64,000 bases of DNA from the NCBI RefSeq assembly GCF_900105945.1, contig NZ_FNSO01000004.1, positions 558,001-622,000 on the forward strand, written 5' to 3'. Shown piece by piece: positions 9,123 through 18,050 of this stretch (position 1 is the first letter of the stretch; every line of letters starts with the position of its first letter). The notes below the pieces were generated by a model, which worked only from the letters and a program-made list of their open reading frames with translations, made no database searches and had not been told where the DNA came from. The stretch comes from Amycolatopsis tolypomycina. GTDB lineage: Bacteria; Actinomycetota; Actinomycetes; Mycobacteriales; Pseudonocardiaceae. The position numbers were made by a program, and so were the translations under genes.

Positions 9123-9635
9123 ATGGACGTCGTAGTCGGCCGCATCGCGAAGGCGCACGGAATCCGCGGGGAACTCGCGGTGGACGTGCGCACGGACTCG
9201 CCGGAAGAGCGGTTCAAGATCGGTGCGGCCGTCACGACGAAGCTGCGTGACGGCAGCAAGAGGGAACTCACCATCGCAGCCGCCCGCGAACACAGCGGGC
9301 GGCTGCTGGTGCGTTTCGAGGAGGTCCTCACCCGCGACGTCGCCGAGACGCTGCGGGGCGCGCTGCTCGTGGCCGACACGGCCGCGCTGCCGCCGACCGC
9401 GGACCCCGACGAGTTCTACGACCACGAGCTGGCCGGCCTGCGGGCCGAGCTGACCGACGGCACGGTCGTCGGGAAGGTCGTCGAGGTCGTCCACTCGCCC
9501 GCCGGCGAGCTGCTGGAGCTGAACGTGGACGGCCGTTCGGCGCTCGTGCCGTTCGTCCGCGCGATCGTCCCCACCGTGGACGTCGCCGGTGGCCGCGTCG
9601 TGCTCGACCCGCCGGAAGGGCTCCTGGACGCCTGA
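9123..9635 (+). CDS. rimM: 16S rRNA processing protein RimM
   Basis: RimM helps mature the 30S head domain and binds S19. The 170-residue product starts [20 protein letters not shown], the family's N-terminal beta-barrel signature, and has the second PRC-barrel domain from about residue 98 ([24 protein letters not shown]) ending at LDPPEGLL. The length is typical. Its stop overlaps the trmD start (TGATG), as usual for this operon. No unusual feature is seen. Confidence 0.96.
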   Translation: MDVVVGRIAKAHGIRGELAVDVRTDSPEERFKIGAAVTTKLRDGSKRELTIAAAREHSGRLLVRFEEVLTRDVAETLRGALLVADTAALPPTADPDEFYDHELAGLRAELTDGTVVGKVVEVVHSPAGELLELNVDGRSALVPFVRAIVPTVDVAGGRVVLDPPEGLLDA

Positions 9636-10414
9636 TGCGGATCGACGTCGTCACGATCTTCCCCGAATACCTCGACCCGCTGCGCGCCGCGCTGTTGGGC
9701 CGGGCGATCGACCGCGGCCTCATCGAGGTCGGCGTGCACGACCTGCGCGACTGGACCCACGACGTCCACCGCGCGGTCGACGACGCGCCGTACGGCGGCG
9801 GTCCCGGCATGGTCATGAAGCCGCAGATCTGGGGCCCGGCCCTGGACGACGTCTGCACGGCCGAGACGCGCCTCGTCGTCCCGACGCCGGCGGGGAAGCC
9901 GTTCACCCAGGAGCTGGCGCACGCCTACGCGGCGGAAAAGCACCTGGTGTTCGCCTGCGGGCGCTACGAGGGCATCGACCAGCGGGTCGTCGACGACGCC
10001 GCGCGCCGGATGCCGGTCGACGAGGTGTCGATCGGCGACTACGTGCTGGTCGGCGGCGAGGCGGCGGTGCTGGTCATCGTCGAGGCCGTCGTCCGGCTGC
10101 TGCCCGGCGTGCTCGGCAACGCGCGTTCGGCCGCGGAGGACTCCTTCTCCGACGGCCTGCTCGAGGGGCCCAGCTACACGCGCCCGGAGGTGTGGCGCGA
10201 CCTGGCGGTGCCGGACGTGCTGCGGTCGGGCAACCACGCCCTGATCGACCGCTGGCGGCGTGACCAGGCCCTCGAGCGCACGGCCCGCCGCCGCCCCGAT
10301 CTCCTGGCGGCGCTGCCGGAAGGTAGTCTCGACAAGCACGATCGCGGGGTCCTGGAGGGCTTGGACCCCGAGCAGGCCGAGGGCCGGTTCTCCCGGCCCG
10401 ATCCCGGTCTGTAA
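9635..10414 (+). CDS. trmD: tRNA (guanine-N1-)-methyltransferase TrmD
   Basis: TrmD methylates G37 of tRNAs next to the anticodon to prevent +1 frameshifting. The 259-residue SPOUT enzyme shows [16 protein letters not shown] at its start, the [14 protein letters not shown] substrate loop, the trefoil-knot segments [15 protein letters not shown] and [20 protein letters not shown], and [30 protein letters not shown] hairpin (10381-10399) within the last codons, followed by a 132-bp gap before rplS, could attenuate read-through; that is inference. Confidence 0.96.
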   Translation: MRIDVVTIFPEYLDPLRAALLGRAIDRGLIEVGVHDLRDWTHDVHRAVDDAPYGGGPGMVMKPQIWGPALDDVCTAETRLVVPTPAGKPFTQELAHAYAAEKHLVFACGRYEGIDQRVVDDAARRMPVDEVSIGDYVLVGGEAAVLVIVEAVVRLLPGVLGNARSAAEDSFSDGLLEGPSYTRPEVWRDLAVPDVLRSGNHALIDRWRRDQALERTARRRPDLLAALPEGSLDKHDRGVLEGLDPEQAEGRFSRPDPGL

Positions 10415-10546
10415 TACTTGACAGGTTGGCGTGAGTGGACCTCCTCGTCCACGAGCCCGCCATCAGCCCCCCGGGTCGCCCGCAGCGGCACCGTTGCGCG
10501 CCCGGGATCTGTACGCAAGCCATACGAAGACGAGGACGGACCACCG

Positions 10547-10915
10547 ATGAACACCCTGGACGCGCTGGACAAGCAGTCGCTGCGTTCCGACATCCCGGAC
10601 TTCCGCCCGGGCGACACGCTCAAGGTGAGTGTCCGCGTCATCGAGGGCAACCGCGAGCGCAACCAGGTCTTCCAGGGCGTGGTCATCCGCCGTCAGGGCG
10701 GTGGCATCCGGGAGACCTTCACCGTGCGCAAGGTTTCGTTCGGCGTCGGCGTCGAGCGCACCTTCCCGGTGCACTCGCCGAACCTGGCCGAGATCGAGGT
10801 CCACAAGCGCGGCGACGTGCGGCGCGCGAAGCTGTACTACCTCCGCGACCTGCGCGGCAAGAAGGCCAAGATCAAGGAGCGCCGCGAGAACCGCGAGACG
10901 GCCTCGGCTAACTGA
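10547..10915 (+). CDS. rplS: 50S ribosomal protein L19
   Basis: L19 sits at the 30S-50S interface. The 122-residue product has the conserved [40 protein letters not shown] and [18 protein letters not shown] segments and ends in a basic [17 protein letters not shown] tail. I chose ATG 10547, with GAGGAC a short distance upstream, although the frame is open further 5'. The 132-bp leader contains a perfect TTGACA at 10418-10423 but no convincing -10 partner, so its promoter remains unclear. Confidence 0.96.
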   Translation: MNTLDALDKQSLRSDIPDFRPGDTLKVSVRVIEGNRERNQVFQGVVIRRQGGGIRETFTVRKVSFGVGVERTFPVHSPNLAEIEVHKRGDVRRAKLYYLRDLRGKKAKIKERRENRETASAN

Positions 10916-10934
10916 GTCACCACCCGGTTACCGG

Positions 10935-10940
10935 TAGCCT
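10935..10940 (+). promoter_or_regulatory. -10 element of a leaderless lepB promoter
   Basis: TAGCCT is followed by 6 nt (GACGAC) and GTG 10947. This arrangement suggests lepB has its own leaderless transcript in addition to any read-through from rplS. Confidence 0.55.
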
Positions 10941-10946
10941 GACGAC

Positions 10947-11885
10947 GTGGCCGAACCCGTGTCCCAGAACGCTCCCGAGGATGACCCCGATCGCTCCGCG
11001 GAGGACAAGCCCAGGCTGTCACGCTCCGAGGAGCGCGGGGGATCCCGCCGGCGGCGCGCCAAACCCGCCAAGAAACGGTCGTTCTGGAAGGAACTGCCGA
11101 TCCTGCTCGTGATCGCACTGGTGCTCACGATCCTGATCCAGACATTCCTCGCGAAAGTCTTCATGATCCCTTCGGGGTCCATGGAGGCCACGCTGCACGG
11201 GTGTCCCGGGTGTACCGGAGACCGGATCCTCGTGGACCGGGTCACCTACGACTTCACCGAGCCCGCCCCGGGCGACGTGATCGTCTTCAAGGGCCCGCAG
11301 GCGTGGATCAACAACGAGATCCCGCCGCAGGAGTCGAGCAACATCGTCGTCCGCGGCCTGCGGGGTCTCGGCTCGCTGGTCGGGTTCGCCCCGCCGGACG
11401 AGCGCGACTTCGTCAAGCGGGTGATCGCGGTCGGCGGCCAGACCGTCCAGTGCTGCGACCAGCAGGGCCGCATGATCGTGGACGGCAAGTCGCTCGACGA
11501 GCCGTACATCTACTGGGAAAACCTGTCCAAACAGGAGCAGCAGTCCTTCGAACCGGTCAAGGTTCCCGCGGGGATGCTGTGGGTCCAGGGCGACAACCGC
11601 AACAACTCCGACGACTCCCGGTTCCAGGGCGGCGGCGGCGTGAACGGCGCGGTCCCGGTGGAGAACGTCATCGGCAAGGCCCGGATCATCGTCCTGCCGC
11701 CGAGCCGGTGGGGCGGGATCAGCGACCACAACCCGCAGCAATCGGCGCAGCCCGTGGCCCTGGGCGCGCCGGCCTGGCAGAGCGGGCTCCCGCTCGGCGC
11801 CGGGATCGCGGCGGCGTGGCCTGCGTTGTTCGTCGGGCGCAAGCTCAAGTCCGGACTGCGCCGGGCGGCCGGGCGGAAACCCTAG
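10947..11885 (+). CDS. lepB: Signal peptidase I
   Basis: LepB cleaves signal peptides from Sec and Tat substrates on the outer face of the membrane. The 312-residue protein has a charged cytosolic N-terminus (~47 residues), a membrane helix (LPILLVIALVLTILIQTFLA), and the catalytic serine in FMIPSGSMEATL (Ser78). The general-base lysine is in DFVKRVIAVGG (Lys157), and the box IV/E segment reads WVQGDNRNNSDDSRF. A Cys-containing insert (HGCPGCTGDRI) follows the serine motif. A weak second hydrophobic segment lies near the C-terminus. The start at GTG 10947 is set by the upstream TAGCCT-N6 pattern. Confidence 0.95.
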   Translation: MAEPVSQNAPEDDPDRSAEDKPRLSRSEERGGSRRRRAKPAKKRSFWKELPILLVIALVLTILIQTFLAKVFMIPSGSMEATLHGCPGCTGDRILVDRVTYDFTEPAPGDVIVFKGPQAWINNEIPPQESSNIVVRGLRGLGSLVGFAPPDERDFVKRVIAVGGQTVQCCDQQGRMIVDGKSLDEPYIYWENLSKQEQQSFEPVKVPAGMLWVQGDNRNNSDDSRFQGGGGVNGAVPVENVIGKARIIVLPPSRWGGISDHNPQQSAQPVALGAPAWQSGLPLGAGIAAAWPALFVGRKLKSGLRRAAGRKP

Positions 11886-11920
11886 CCACCCGACCTTGCC
11901 GGCAGACGGGTGATCCAGCC

Positions 11921-12817
11921 TTGACACTTCCCGTTCCCCTGACGGCGGCCGAGCCGATCCGGCCACCGCGAGCCGTGGTGCGTGGCGACCTCTTCTGGGG
12001 GTTGCAGGGCGCGCTCGACCGCCGTGGCCTCGGCCCGGTCGCCGGTGTGGACGAAGCCGGTGCTGGCGCGTGCGCGGGGCCGCTGGTGGTCGCGGCCTGC
12101 GTGCTCAAGCAGGGCGACGCGGCGAAGCTGACCGACCTCACCGACTCCAAGATGATGACGGCCAAGGCGCGTGACCGGGTCTACGACCTGGTCCTCGCCC
12201 GGGCCGTCGACTACTCGGTGATCGTCATCCCGACCGAAGAGGTCGACCTCTACGGGATCCGGGTGATGAACCTGGAGGGCATGCGCCGCGCCGCGGCGGC
12301 CCTGCGCGTGTCGCCGGGCTACATCCTCACCGACGGGTTCCGCGTCCCCGGCCTCACGGCTCCGAACGCGGCGGTCATCAAGGGCGACCGGTCGGTGGCC
12401 TGCATCGCGGCCGCGTCGGTGCTGGCGAAGGTGACGCGAGACCGCATCATGGCGGGTTACCACAACGAACTCCCGCACTACGGGTTCGACGTGCACAAGG
12501 GGTACAGCACGTCCGACCACCTGGCGGCGCTGCGCGAGCACGGCCCCAGCGACGTCCACCGCTGGTCGTACACGAACGTGGCCACGGTCGCCGTCAAGCG
12601 CGGCCTGCGTCCGAGCCGCCCGGTCCTGCTGACGTACGCGGCGCTGGAAAAGGCCATGGAACCGCCCGCCGCGGCCGGCCTGTCCGCCGTCCTCGACGAG
12701 GCATTGGAGCCGCAACTCAGCCTGCCGCTGCATGCCCCGGCCGCGGGTGTGGGTCACAATGAACGCTCCGCCGGCGGAGCAGCAGCACGATCCCGAGGAG
12801 GGGCGCGGATTTCATGA
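11921..12817 (+). CDS. rnhB: Ribonuclease HII
   Basis: RNase HII removes ribonucleotides misincorporated in DNA. Expected acidic residues lie in GVDEAGAGACAGPLVV (Asp-Glu), in ILTDGFRVPG, and in the VIKGDRSVACIAAASVLAKVTRDRIM block with GFDVHKGYSTSDH. The GRG motif that normally follows DEA reads GAG here, so the arginine is missing. The 298-residue length includes a Pro/Ala/Leu-rich C-terminal extension (~70 residues) beyond the catalytic fold. I set the start at TTG 11921, after the lepB stop. GTG 11975 is an alternative because the first ~20 residues are unconserved. The stop overlaps the next ATG (ATGA). Confidence 0.9.
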   Translation: MTLPVPLTAAEPIRPPRAVVRGDLFWGLQGALDRRGLGPVAGVDEAGAGACAGPLVVAACVLKQGDAAKLTDLTDSKMMTAKARDRVYDLVLARAVDYSVIVIPTEEVDLYGIRVMNLEGMRRAAAALRVSPGYILTDGFRVPGLTAPNAAVIKGDRSVACIAAASVLAKVTRDRIMAGYHNELPHYGFDVHKGYSTSDHLAALREHGPSDVHRWSYTNVATVAVKRGLRPSRPVLLTYAALEKAMEPPAAAGLSAVLDEALEPQLSLPLHAPAAGVGHNERSAGGAAARSRGGARIS

Positions 12818-13137
12818 GCGCAGAGGATCTCGAGAAGTACGAGACCGAGATGGAGCTCTCGCTGTACCGCGAGTACCGCGACATAGTCGGCCAGTTCTCG
12901 TACGTGGTGGAGACCGAGCGGCGGTTCTACCTGGCGAACGCGGTCGACGTCCAGGTCCGCGACGGCGGCGGCGAGGTGTACTTCGAGGTCCGCATGTCCG
13001 ACGCGTGGGTCTGGGACATGTATCGCCCGGCCCGCTTCGTCAAGCACGTCCGGGTCATCACGTTCAAGGACGTCAACGTGGAGGAACTCGACAAGCCGGA
13101 TCTCCGGCTCCCCGAGGACGGCCCCTTCTCGGGCTGA
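12814..13137 (+). CDS. DUF2469 family protein
   Basis: This 107-residue acidic protein begins MSAEDLEKYETEMELSLYREYRDIV and has the conserved core FYLANAVDVQVRD and VYFEVRMSDAWVWDMYRPARFVK. The family is actinobacterial and uncharacterised. It almost always sits after rnhB, as here with a 4-bp overlap, which suggests coordinated expression. No catalytic motif or membrane segment is visible. A strong intrinsic terminator follows directly, so it ends the lepB-rnhB transcription unit. Confidence 0.92.
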   Translation: MSAEDLEKYETEMELSLYREYRDIVGQFSYVVETERRFYLANAVDVQVRDGGGEVYFEVRMSDAWVWDMYRPARFVKHVRVITFKDVNVEELDKPDLRLPEDGPFSG

Positions 13138-13151
13138 CGTTCGTCTTCGTC

Positions 13152-13192
13152 CCGCGCCGGCTCACCACCTCGGTCGAGCCGGCGCGGTTTTT
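13152..13192 (+). terminator. Intrinsic terminator after the rnhB operon
   Basis: CCGCGCCGGCTC (13152-13163) pairs perfectly with GAGCCGGCGCGG (13176-13187), 12 bp around a 12-nt loop, and is followed by TTTTT (13188-13192). It has the most classical form of any terminator in the window. Confidence 0.9.
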
Positions 13193-13259
13193 CGTGTCGT
13201 CGGTCCGGTAGCACATCCCACCGACACTTCGGGTGGTTCGCCGGTACTCCGTGGACCGG

Positions 13260-13286
13260 TTGTCCACAACACCCCGGTTGTCCACA
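13260..13286 (+). promoter_or_regulatory. Pair of DnaA boxes (TTGTCCACA x2)
   Basis: Two perfect copies of TTGTCCACA, the preferred DnaA box of high-GC actinobacteria, lie at 13260-13268 and 13278-13286 in the same orientation, 18 bp apart start to start. They lie in the 212 bp between the terminator and yraN. They may bind DnaA as a regulatory or titration site. No AT-rich unwinding region or dnaA/dnaN gene is present, so this is not oriC. Confidence 0.6.
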
Positions 13287-13404
13287 GCTTCGCGATCCGG
13301 CTCTGGTGAGCCCCCTCCGTGGGCTGGCATCGTCGAATGCGCACGCACCGTGATCGCCGGGACCGTCCCGGTGACCAGTGCGGACCGACGAGGGGGCGAA
13401 CACG

Positions 13405-13782
13405 ATGACGGGCACCGACGAGCTCGCCAGACACCGCCAGGATCTGGGCGCCTGGGGCGAAGACCTGGCGCTCCGGTACCTGCAGGACCGCGGGCTGGTC
13501 CTGCTGGCCCGCAACTGGCGCTGCCGCGAAGGCGAGCTGGACCTGGTCTTCACCGACCGCACCCGCGTCATCGTCTGCGAGGTGAAGACCCGCTCCGGAA
13601 CCGAATTCGGCCTCCCGGGCGAGACGGTCACGGAGGAGAAAGCGGGCCGGGTCCGCCGCGCTGCCCAACGCTGGCTGCGCGAGTTCCGCATCGGCTGGTG
13701 TCCCGTCCGCTACGACGTCGTCACGATCCTCGCGGAACCGGGCACCCGGCCCCGCCTCCAGCACATCGAGGCGGCGTTCTGA
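13405..13782 (+). CDS. yraN: YraN family (UPF0102) endonuclease-like protein
   Basis: This 125-residue protein has the YraN restriction-endonuclease-like fold signature: LGAWGEDLALRYLQDRGLVLLARNWR, then the PD-(D/E)xK-type residues in CREGELDLVF and VIVCEVKTRSG. Biochemical function is unproven; a role in DNA processing or Holliday-junction metabolism is inferred from its genomic partners. ATG 13405 is preceded by GAGGGGG with an 8-nt spacer, better than the upstream GTG 13378. It overlaps yifB by the TGATG junction and is the first gene of the yraN-yifB-dprA unit. Confidence 0.9.
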   Translation: MTGTDELARHRQDLGAWGEDLALRYLQDRGLVLLARNWRCREGELDLVFTDRTRVIVCEVKTRSGTEFGLPGETVTEEKAGRVRRAAQRWLREFRIGWCPVRYDVVTILAEPGTRPRLQHIEAAF

Positions 13783-15293
13783 TGCCCATCGCCAAGGCCT
13801 GGTCGGCCGGCCTCCTCGGCATCAACGGCCGGGTGATCGAGATCGAGGCCGACCTCGGCGGCGGCCTGAGCCGGATCACCCTCGTCGGCCTGCCCGACGC
13901 CGGGCTGCGCGAGGCGAAGGACCGCGTCCGGTCCGCCGTCCGCAATTCCGGGCAGCCCTGGCCCGACGGCAAGATCACCCTCGGCCTGTCGCCGGCGAAC
14001 CTGCCCAAGATGGGGTCCGCTTTCGACCTGGGCATCGCGGCGGCGGTGCTCGCGGCGTCGGGCGCGGTCCCGGCGACCCGGCTGCTCGGCACCGTGCTGC
14101 TGGGCGAGCTCGCCTTGGACGGCCGGATCCGCGCGGTCCGCGGCATCCTCCCGGGCCTGCTCGCGGCTCGGGCGGAGGGCTACGGACGAGCCGTCGTGCC
14201 GACGGACTCCCTCGTCGAGGCCGCCCTCGTGGACGGCATCGAAGTCGCGGGCGCACCGCACCTGCGCGAGTTCGTGGCCTGGCTGAACCGCGAAGCGGAG
14301 CTGGCCCGCCCGGAGCCACCCGGCCCGGTGCCACCGCCGGAGGTACCGGACCTCGCGGACGTCATCGGCCAGCCGGAAGCACGCTGGGCGCTGGAGGTCG
14401 CCGCGGCGGGCGGCCACCACCTCCTGCTTTCCGGTCCGCCCGGGGTGGGCAAGACGATGCTGGCGAAGCGGCTCCCCGGCCTCCTCCCGCAGCTGACACC
14501 GGAGGAGTCCCTGGAGGTCACCGCGGTGCACTCGGTCGACGGCTCGTTGTCGAAGTCCTCACCGCTGGTCACGGTCCCGCCCTTCGTGGCCCCGCACTAT
14601 TCGATCTCCGTCCCGGCCCTGATCGGCGGCGGCAGCGGAATAGCCTCGCCGGGCGCGATCAGCCGAGCCCACCGCGGAGTCCTGTTCCTCGACGAGGTGT
14701 GCGAGTTCGGCGGGCAGTGCCTCGAGTCGCTCCGAACCGTCCTGGAGGAGGGCGAGGTACGCATCGCCCGGGTCAAGGGCGCGATCACGTACCCGGCGCG
14801 CTTCCAGCTGGTCCTGGCCACCAACCCGTGCGCATGCGCACCGCCCAAGGACGCCGACTGCGTGTGCTCCCCGACGGCCCGGCGCCGCTATCTGGCCAAG
14901 CTGTCCGGACCCCTGCTGGATCGCGTCGACCTGAGAGTCCGCCTACGGCCCCTGAGCGCGATCACCGCCCACGACACAGGCCCGGCAGAGCCCTCGGAGG
15001 CGGTGCGTGAGCGGGTGCTCGCGGCACGCGAGCGCGCAGCCCAACGCTGGAGCGACCACGGCTGGCTGTCCAACTCCGAGGTCCCCGGCCCGGCCCTGCG
15101 TCGCGAGTTCGCCCTCCCCGCCACCGCAACGGCGGTGCTGGACCGAGCAATGGAGAGAGGAGCCCTGAGCGGCCGCGGAGCCGACCGTTGCCTACGCATC
15201 GCCTGGACACTGGCCGACCTCGACGCCGAGCCTCGCCCCGGAGCAGACCAGGTAAGTGCGGCCCTGGCATTCCGAGAGCGGGTGGCGGCATGA
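13782..15293 (+). CDS. yifB: YifB/ComM family Mg-chelatase-like AAA+ ATPase
   Basis: The 503-residue protein has an N-terminal Lon-protease-like domain (SRITLVGLPDAGLREAKDRVRSAVRNSG), a central Mg-chelatase-type AAA+ module with Walker A LLSGPPGVGKTMLAKRLPGL and Walker B GVLFLDEVCEF, and a C-terminal chelatase-like domain (RCLRIAWTLADLDA). In Gram-negatives the homologue ComM is a branch-migration helicase in natural transformation. Its placement next to dprA fits DNA uptake or recombination. A Cys cluster (NPCACAPPKDADCVCSPT) is typical of the family. Its stop overlaps the next start. Confidence 0.93.
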   Translation: MPIAKAWSAGLLGINGRVIEIEADLGGGLSRITLVGLPDAGLREAKDRVRSAVRNSGQPWPDGKITLGLSPANLPKMGSAFDLGIAAAVLAASGAVPATRLLGTVLLGELALDGRIRAVRGILPGLLAARAEGYGRAVVPTDSLVEAALVDGIEVAGAPHLREFVAWLNREAELARPEPPGPVPPPEVPDLADVIGQPEARWALEVAAAGGHHLLLSGPPGVGKTMLAKRLPGLLPQLTPEESLEVTAVHSVDGSLSKSSPLVTVPPFVAPHYSISVPALIGGGSGIASPGAISRAHRGVLFLDEVCEFGGQCLESLRTVLEEGEVRIARVKGAITYPARFQLVLATNPCACAPPKDADCVCSPTARRRYLAKLSGPLLDRVDLRVRLRPLSAITAHDTGPAEPSEAVRERVLAARERAAQRWSDHGWLSNSEVPGPALRREFALPATATAVLDRAMERGALSGRGADRCLRIAWTLADLDAEPRPGADQVSAALAFRERVAA

Positions 15294-15321
15294 CCGCGGA
15301 CGAGGTGCGGCAGGCTCGTGC
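15287..15321 (+). repeat. 35-bp direct repeat, copy 1 of the dprA start region
   Basis: These 35 bases are identical to 15712-15746 and encode the start codon and first ten or so residues ([11 protein letters not shown]) of both the small ORF and dprA. Similarity continues in scattered blocks further downstream. Confidence 0.9.
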
Positions 15322-15718
15322 GACCGTGTCGCGCGCAGCCGAGTCCCCGGCGTCCATCGCCGGGCTCGGGCGCGTGGTTTACCTGTTGCCTGCAGCAGAG
15401 CCCTCGGCGCCGGCGGTGGTCGCCTCCCGCGTCCGGCGCGGTTTCGCGGCCTCCCGAGTTCTGGCGGTCTCGCCCCCGGCGCCGGCCGGCGTGACATTTG
15501 TCGGCGACGTTAGGTCGACACGGATGCCGGTCATCGGGGATCGGATGGCCGAGCGGCCGGTGTTGGCGGGTGTGGCCTTTGCTAGCGATGGCAGGTCGGC
15601 GCCGGTGTCGGCCCGCCGCGATCGGATGGTCGAGTTGCCGGTGCTGGCAGGCGTCTCGTTTGCCGGCGGCCGCGGGCCGGTGCGGGTGCCGGCCCTTCGG
15701 AAGCAGGTGGTGGCATGA
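15290..15718 (+). CDS. Small ORF: decayed duplicate of the dprA N-terminus with 27-residue repeats
   Basis: This 142-codon frame lies exactly between yifB and dprA, with ATGA overlaps on both sides. It opens [11 protein letters not shown], identical to DprA. It then has an 18-20 residue unrelated insert and YLLPAAEPSAPAVV...RVRRGF, matching DprA's [14 protein letters not shown]...RVRRGD. The rest is a 27-residue tandem repeat beginning GVTFVGD, GVAFASD and GVSFAGG. No DprA Rossmann fold is present. Most likely it is a lineage-specific partial duplication kept in frame because it couples translation from yifB to dprA. Whether the peptide has a function is unknown. Confidence 0.55.
   Translation: MTADEVRQARATVSRAAESPASIAGLGRVVYLLPAAEPSAPAVVASRVRRGFAASRVLAVSPPAPAGVTFVGDVRSTRMPVIGDRMAERPVLAGVAFASDGRSAPVSARRDRMVELPVLAGVSFAGGRGPVRVPALRKQVVA
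15488..15714 (+). repeat. 81-bp tandem repeat (about 2.8 units)
   Basis: Units begin at 15488, 15569 and 15650, exactly 81 bp apart. Each encodes G-V-x-F-x followed by a Arg/Met/Val stretch ending PVLAG. The divergence between units is mostly at single bases, and the third unit is incomplete. Confidence 0.75.
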
Positions 15719-15746
15719 CCGCGGACGAGGTGCGGCAGGCTCGTGC
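15712..15746 (+). repeat. 35-bp direct repeat, copy 2 (true dprA start)
   Basis: Identical to 15287-15321. It marks the downstream end of the partial duplication that created the small ORF at 15290-15718. Confidence 0.9.
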
Positions 15747-16857
15747 CTACCTGTTGCGCGTGGCGGAACCTCCCGCACCCGCGCTCGTGGAGTTCGTCGC
15801 CGAGCACGGTCCGGTCGCGGCAGCCGCGCGGGTCCGGCGTGGCGATTGCCCGGCTGAAGTAGTCAAGGTGACCGAGGCGCGTCGCGGCTACGACCTCGTC
15901 GCCCAGGACTTCGCCCGCGCCGCCGCGGCAGGCGCTCGGCTGGTCGTGCCCGAGGACGAGGAGTGGCCCCGCTGGCCGCTGCACGCCGTGGACCTCGCCG
16001 CCCAGCATGGGGTGGCCGAAGCCGTGCCGCCCTTGGCCTTGTGGGTGGCCGGTGAGGGTGCGCTCGGCGCCGCTGCCGATCGGGCTGTGGCCATCGTCGG
16101 TGCCCGGGCCGCGACCGCCTACGGCGAGCACCACGCCGCCGAGTTCGCGTTCGGGCTGGCCGGCCGCGGCGTGCCGATCTTCTCGGGCGCCGCCTACGGC
16201 ATCGACGGGGCAGCCCACCGTGGCGCGCTCGCCGCCGAGGGCGTCACCGTCGCGGTGCTGGGATGCTCTGTCGACACCGGCTATCCGGCGGGGCACATCA
16301 GCATGCTGAACCGGATCGCCCGCTCCGGCGGCAACGTCGTCAGCGAGTACCCGCCCGGCACCCCGCCAGGGCGGCACCGCTTCCTCGTCCGGAACCGGCT
16401 CATCGCCGCCCTGACCGAGGGCACCCTGGTGGTCGAAGCGGGGCGCCGCAGCGGTGCCCGCAACACCGCCAGTACCGCCGGTGCCTTCGGCAAGGTGGTG
16501 ATGGCCCTGCCTGGACCCGTGTCGTCCGGGATGTCCGTCGGCTGCCATGAACTGATCCGCGACGCCAAAGCGACGCTGGTGTCGACCGTCGACGAGGTCC
16601 TCGAGACCGTCGGCCGCTTCGGGACCGCCGAGGACACCGCCACGAGCCGGCCGAAACGGCGTACGGACCGGCTGGGGCCCGAGGCACTGCGCGCCTTCGA
16701 AGCACTCACTGTGCGCGCCGACCGGTCCGACACCGAGGTCGCGGCCGAGTCGGGCCTCCCACTGCGGCGGGTGCGGGCACTGCTGCCCGAGCTGGAGATC
16801 GACGGATTCGCCGTCCGCGGGGACTCCGGTTGGCGACGACGAAAGGAAAGCGCATGA
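15715..16857 (+). CDS. dprA: DNA-processing protein DprA
   Basis: DprA loads RecA on incoming single-stranded DNA. The 380-residue protein has an N-terminal helical domain, the extended Rossmann fold ([90 protein letters not shown]) and a C-terminal winged-helix domain ([23 protein letters not shown]). Its first residues and upstream region are duplicated at 15287. The start ATG 15715 overlaps the stop of the small preceding ORF. No other competence genes are present, so a general recombination role is equally possible. Confidence 0.94.
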   Translation: MTADEVRQARAYLLRVAEPPAPALVEFVAEHGPVAAAARVRRGDCPAEVVKVTEARRGYDLVAQDFARAAAAGARLVVPEDEEWPRWPLHAVDLAAQHGVAEAVPPLALWVAGEGALGAAADRAVAIVGARAATAYGEHHAAEFAFGLAGRGVPIFSGAAYGIDGAAHRGALAAEGVTVAVLGCSVDTGYPAGHISMLNRIARSGGNVVSEYPPGTPPGRHRFLVRNRLIAALTEGTLVVEAGRRSGARNTASTAGAFGKVVMALPGPVSSGMSVGCHELIRDAKATLVSTVDEVLETVGRFGTAEDTATSRPKRRTDRLGPEALRAFEALTVRADRSDTEVAAESGLPLRRVRALLPELEIDGFAVRGDSGWRRRKESA

Positions 16858-16960
16858 CGGCCACGAAATCCGGGCGAAATCGTCGACGGCGTTCGGCCGG
16901 TCCGGTGGGGCCGCGTGGCGATCCTTGACCGGAGGCAATTGTTCGCGCAGCGTGACAGCC

Positions 16961-17941
16961 ATGCCGTCACCACGCTCCGGCCGGGCCCGCCGTCCCGACT
17001 TGCGCGCGGTCCGGGCCGCGTTGCCCGAGCCCGTGCGGGCCGTCGTGACCGCCTACGAACGGCACCTCGGGCTCGAACGCGGCCTGTCCGCGCACACCGT
17101 CAGGGCGTACGTCGGCGATGCCGTGTCGCTGCTGGGGTTCGTCGTGGACGGCGGCGGCGAGGTCACGGAGCTCGACCTCGCCCGGCTGCGGGCGTGGCTC
17201 GCCGCGCAGCAGTCCGGCGGGGCGAGCCGGACGACGCTGGCGCGGCGGGCTGCCTCGGCTCGGACGTTCACCGCCTGGGCGCACCGCACCGGCGTGCTGG
17301 CGACGGACCCGGGTGGCCGGCTCGCCGCCCCGCGGGCGCATCGCACCCTGCCCGGGGTGTTGCGTGCCGGACAGGCGGGGGAGGTCATGCAGGCGTCGGC
17401 CGCCGGCGCGGCGCAGCGCGATCCCGTCGCCCTGCGTGATCGCGCGATCGTCGAACTGCTCTACGCCACGGGCATCCGCGTGTCCGAGTTGTGCGGGCTG
17501 GACGTCGGCGGGGCCGACTTCTCCCGTCGTGTCGTGACGGTGCTGGGCAAGGGCGGTAAGGAACGCGTCGTCCCGTTCGGCGTTCCGGCGGCGGAGGCGC
17601 TCGCCGACTGGATCGACGACGGACGGCCGAAGATCGTCGCCGAAACCGGTGGTGAGAGCGCCGAGCCCGCGCTTTTCCTCGGTGTCCGGGGCAAACGCGT
17701 CGATCCGCGCACGGTCCGGCGCGTCGTCCACGACGCCGTCACGGCGGTGCCCGGAGCGGCCGACATGGGGCCCCATGGCCTGCGGCATTCCGCCGCGACG
17801 CATCTGCTCGAAGGGGGTGCCGATCTCAGGAGCGTTCAGGAACTGCTTGGTCACGCTACGCTTGCCACGACGCAGCTCTACACTCATGTGACCGTCGACC
17901 GGTTGAAAGCGATCCATGACCGAGCGCATCCCAGGGCCTGA
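16961..17941 (+). CDS. xerC: Tyrosine recombinase XerC
   Basis: XerC resolves chromosome dimers at dif with its partner XerD. The 326-residue protein has the SAM-like N-terminal DNA-binding domain ([21 protein letters not shown]) and all catalytic residues: Arg in [13 protein letters not shown], Lys in [11 protein letters not shown], His-x-x-Arg in [15 protein letters not shown], His in [11 protein letters not shown] and the nucleophile Tyr in QLYTHV. The start is uncertain: GTG 16952 is three codons upstream in frame, and a GGAGG at 16931 is distant from both. Its chromosomal setting (yifB-dprA-xerC-whiG) argues for the housekeeping recombinase rather than a phage integrase. Confidence 0.93.
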   Translation: MPSPRSGRARRPDLRAVRAALPEPVRAVVTAYERHLGLERGLSAHTVRAYVGDAVSLLGFVVDGGGEVTELDLARLRAWLAAQQSGGASRTTLARRAASARTFTAWAHRTGVLATDPGGRLAAPRAHRTLPGVLRAGQAGEVMQASAAGAAQRDPVALRDRAIVELLYATGIRVSELCGLDVGGADFSRRVVTVLGKGGKERVVPFGVPAAEALADWIDDGRPKIVAETGGESAEPALFLGVRGKRVDPRTVRRVVHDAVTAVPGAADMGPHGLRHSAATHLLEGGADLRSVQELLGHATLATTQLYTHVTVDRLKAIHDRAHPRA

Positions 17942-18050
17942 GGCGGTCCGGGGAGGCTCGCCGGGGTCGGCACCAGCAGGTCCGGCGGCGCACGCGCATC
18001 CGCACGAGCACGGAGACGACACTGAGCCGCATGCCGAGAACGACTGTGCA

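Noticed and set aside
10418..10423. Perfect TTGACA upstream of rplS as a -35
   Set aside because: There is no TANNNT within 16-19 bp downstream, so it was not called as a promoter.
16961..17941. XerC as a phage or island integrase
   Set aside because: Housekeeping gene order (dprA-xerC-whiG) and no attachment repeats or phage genes nearby.
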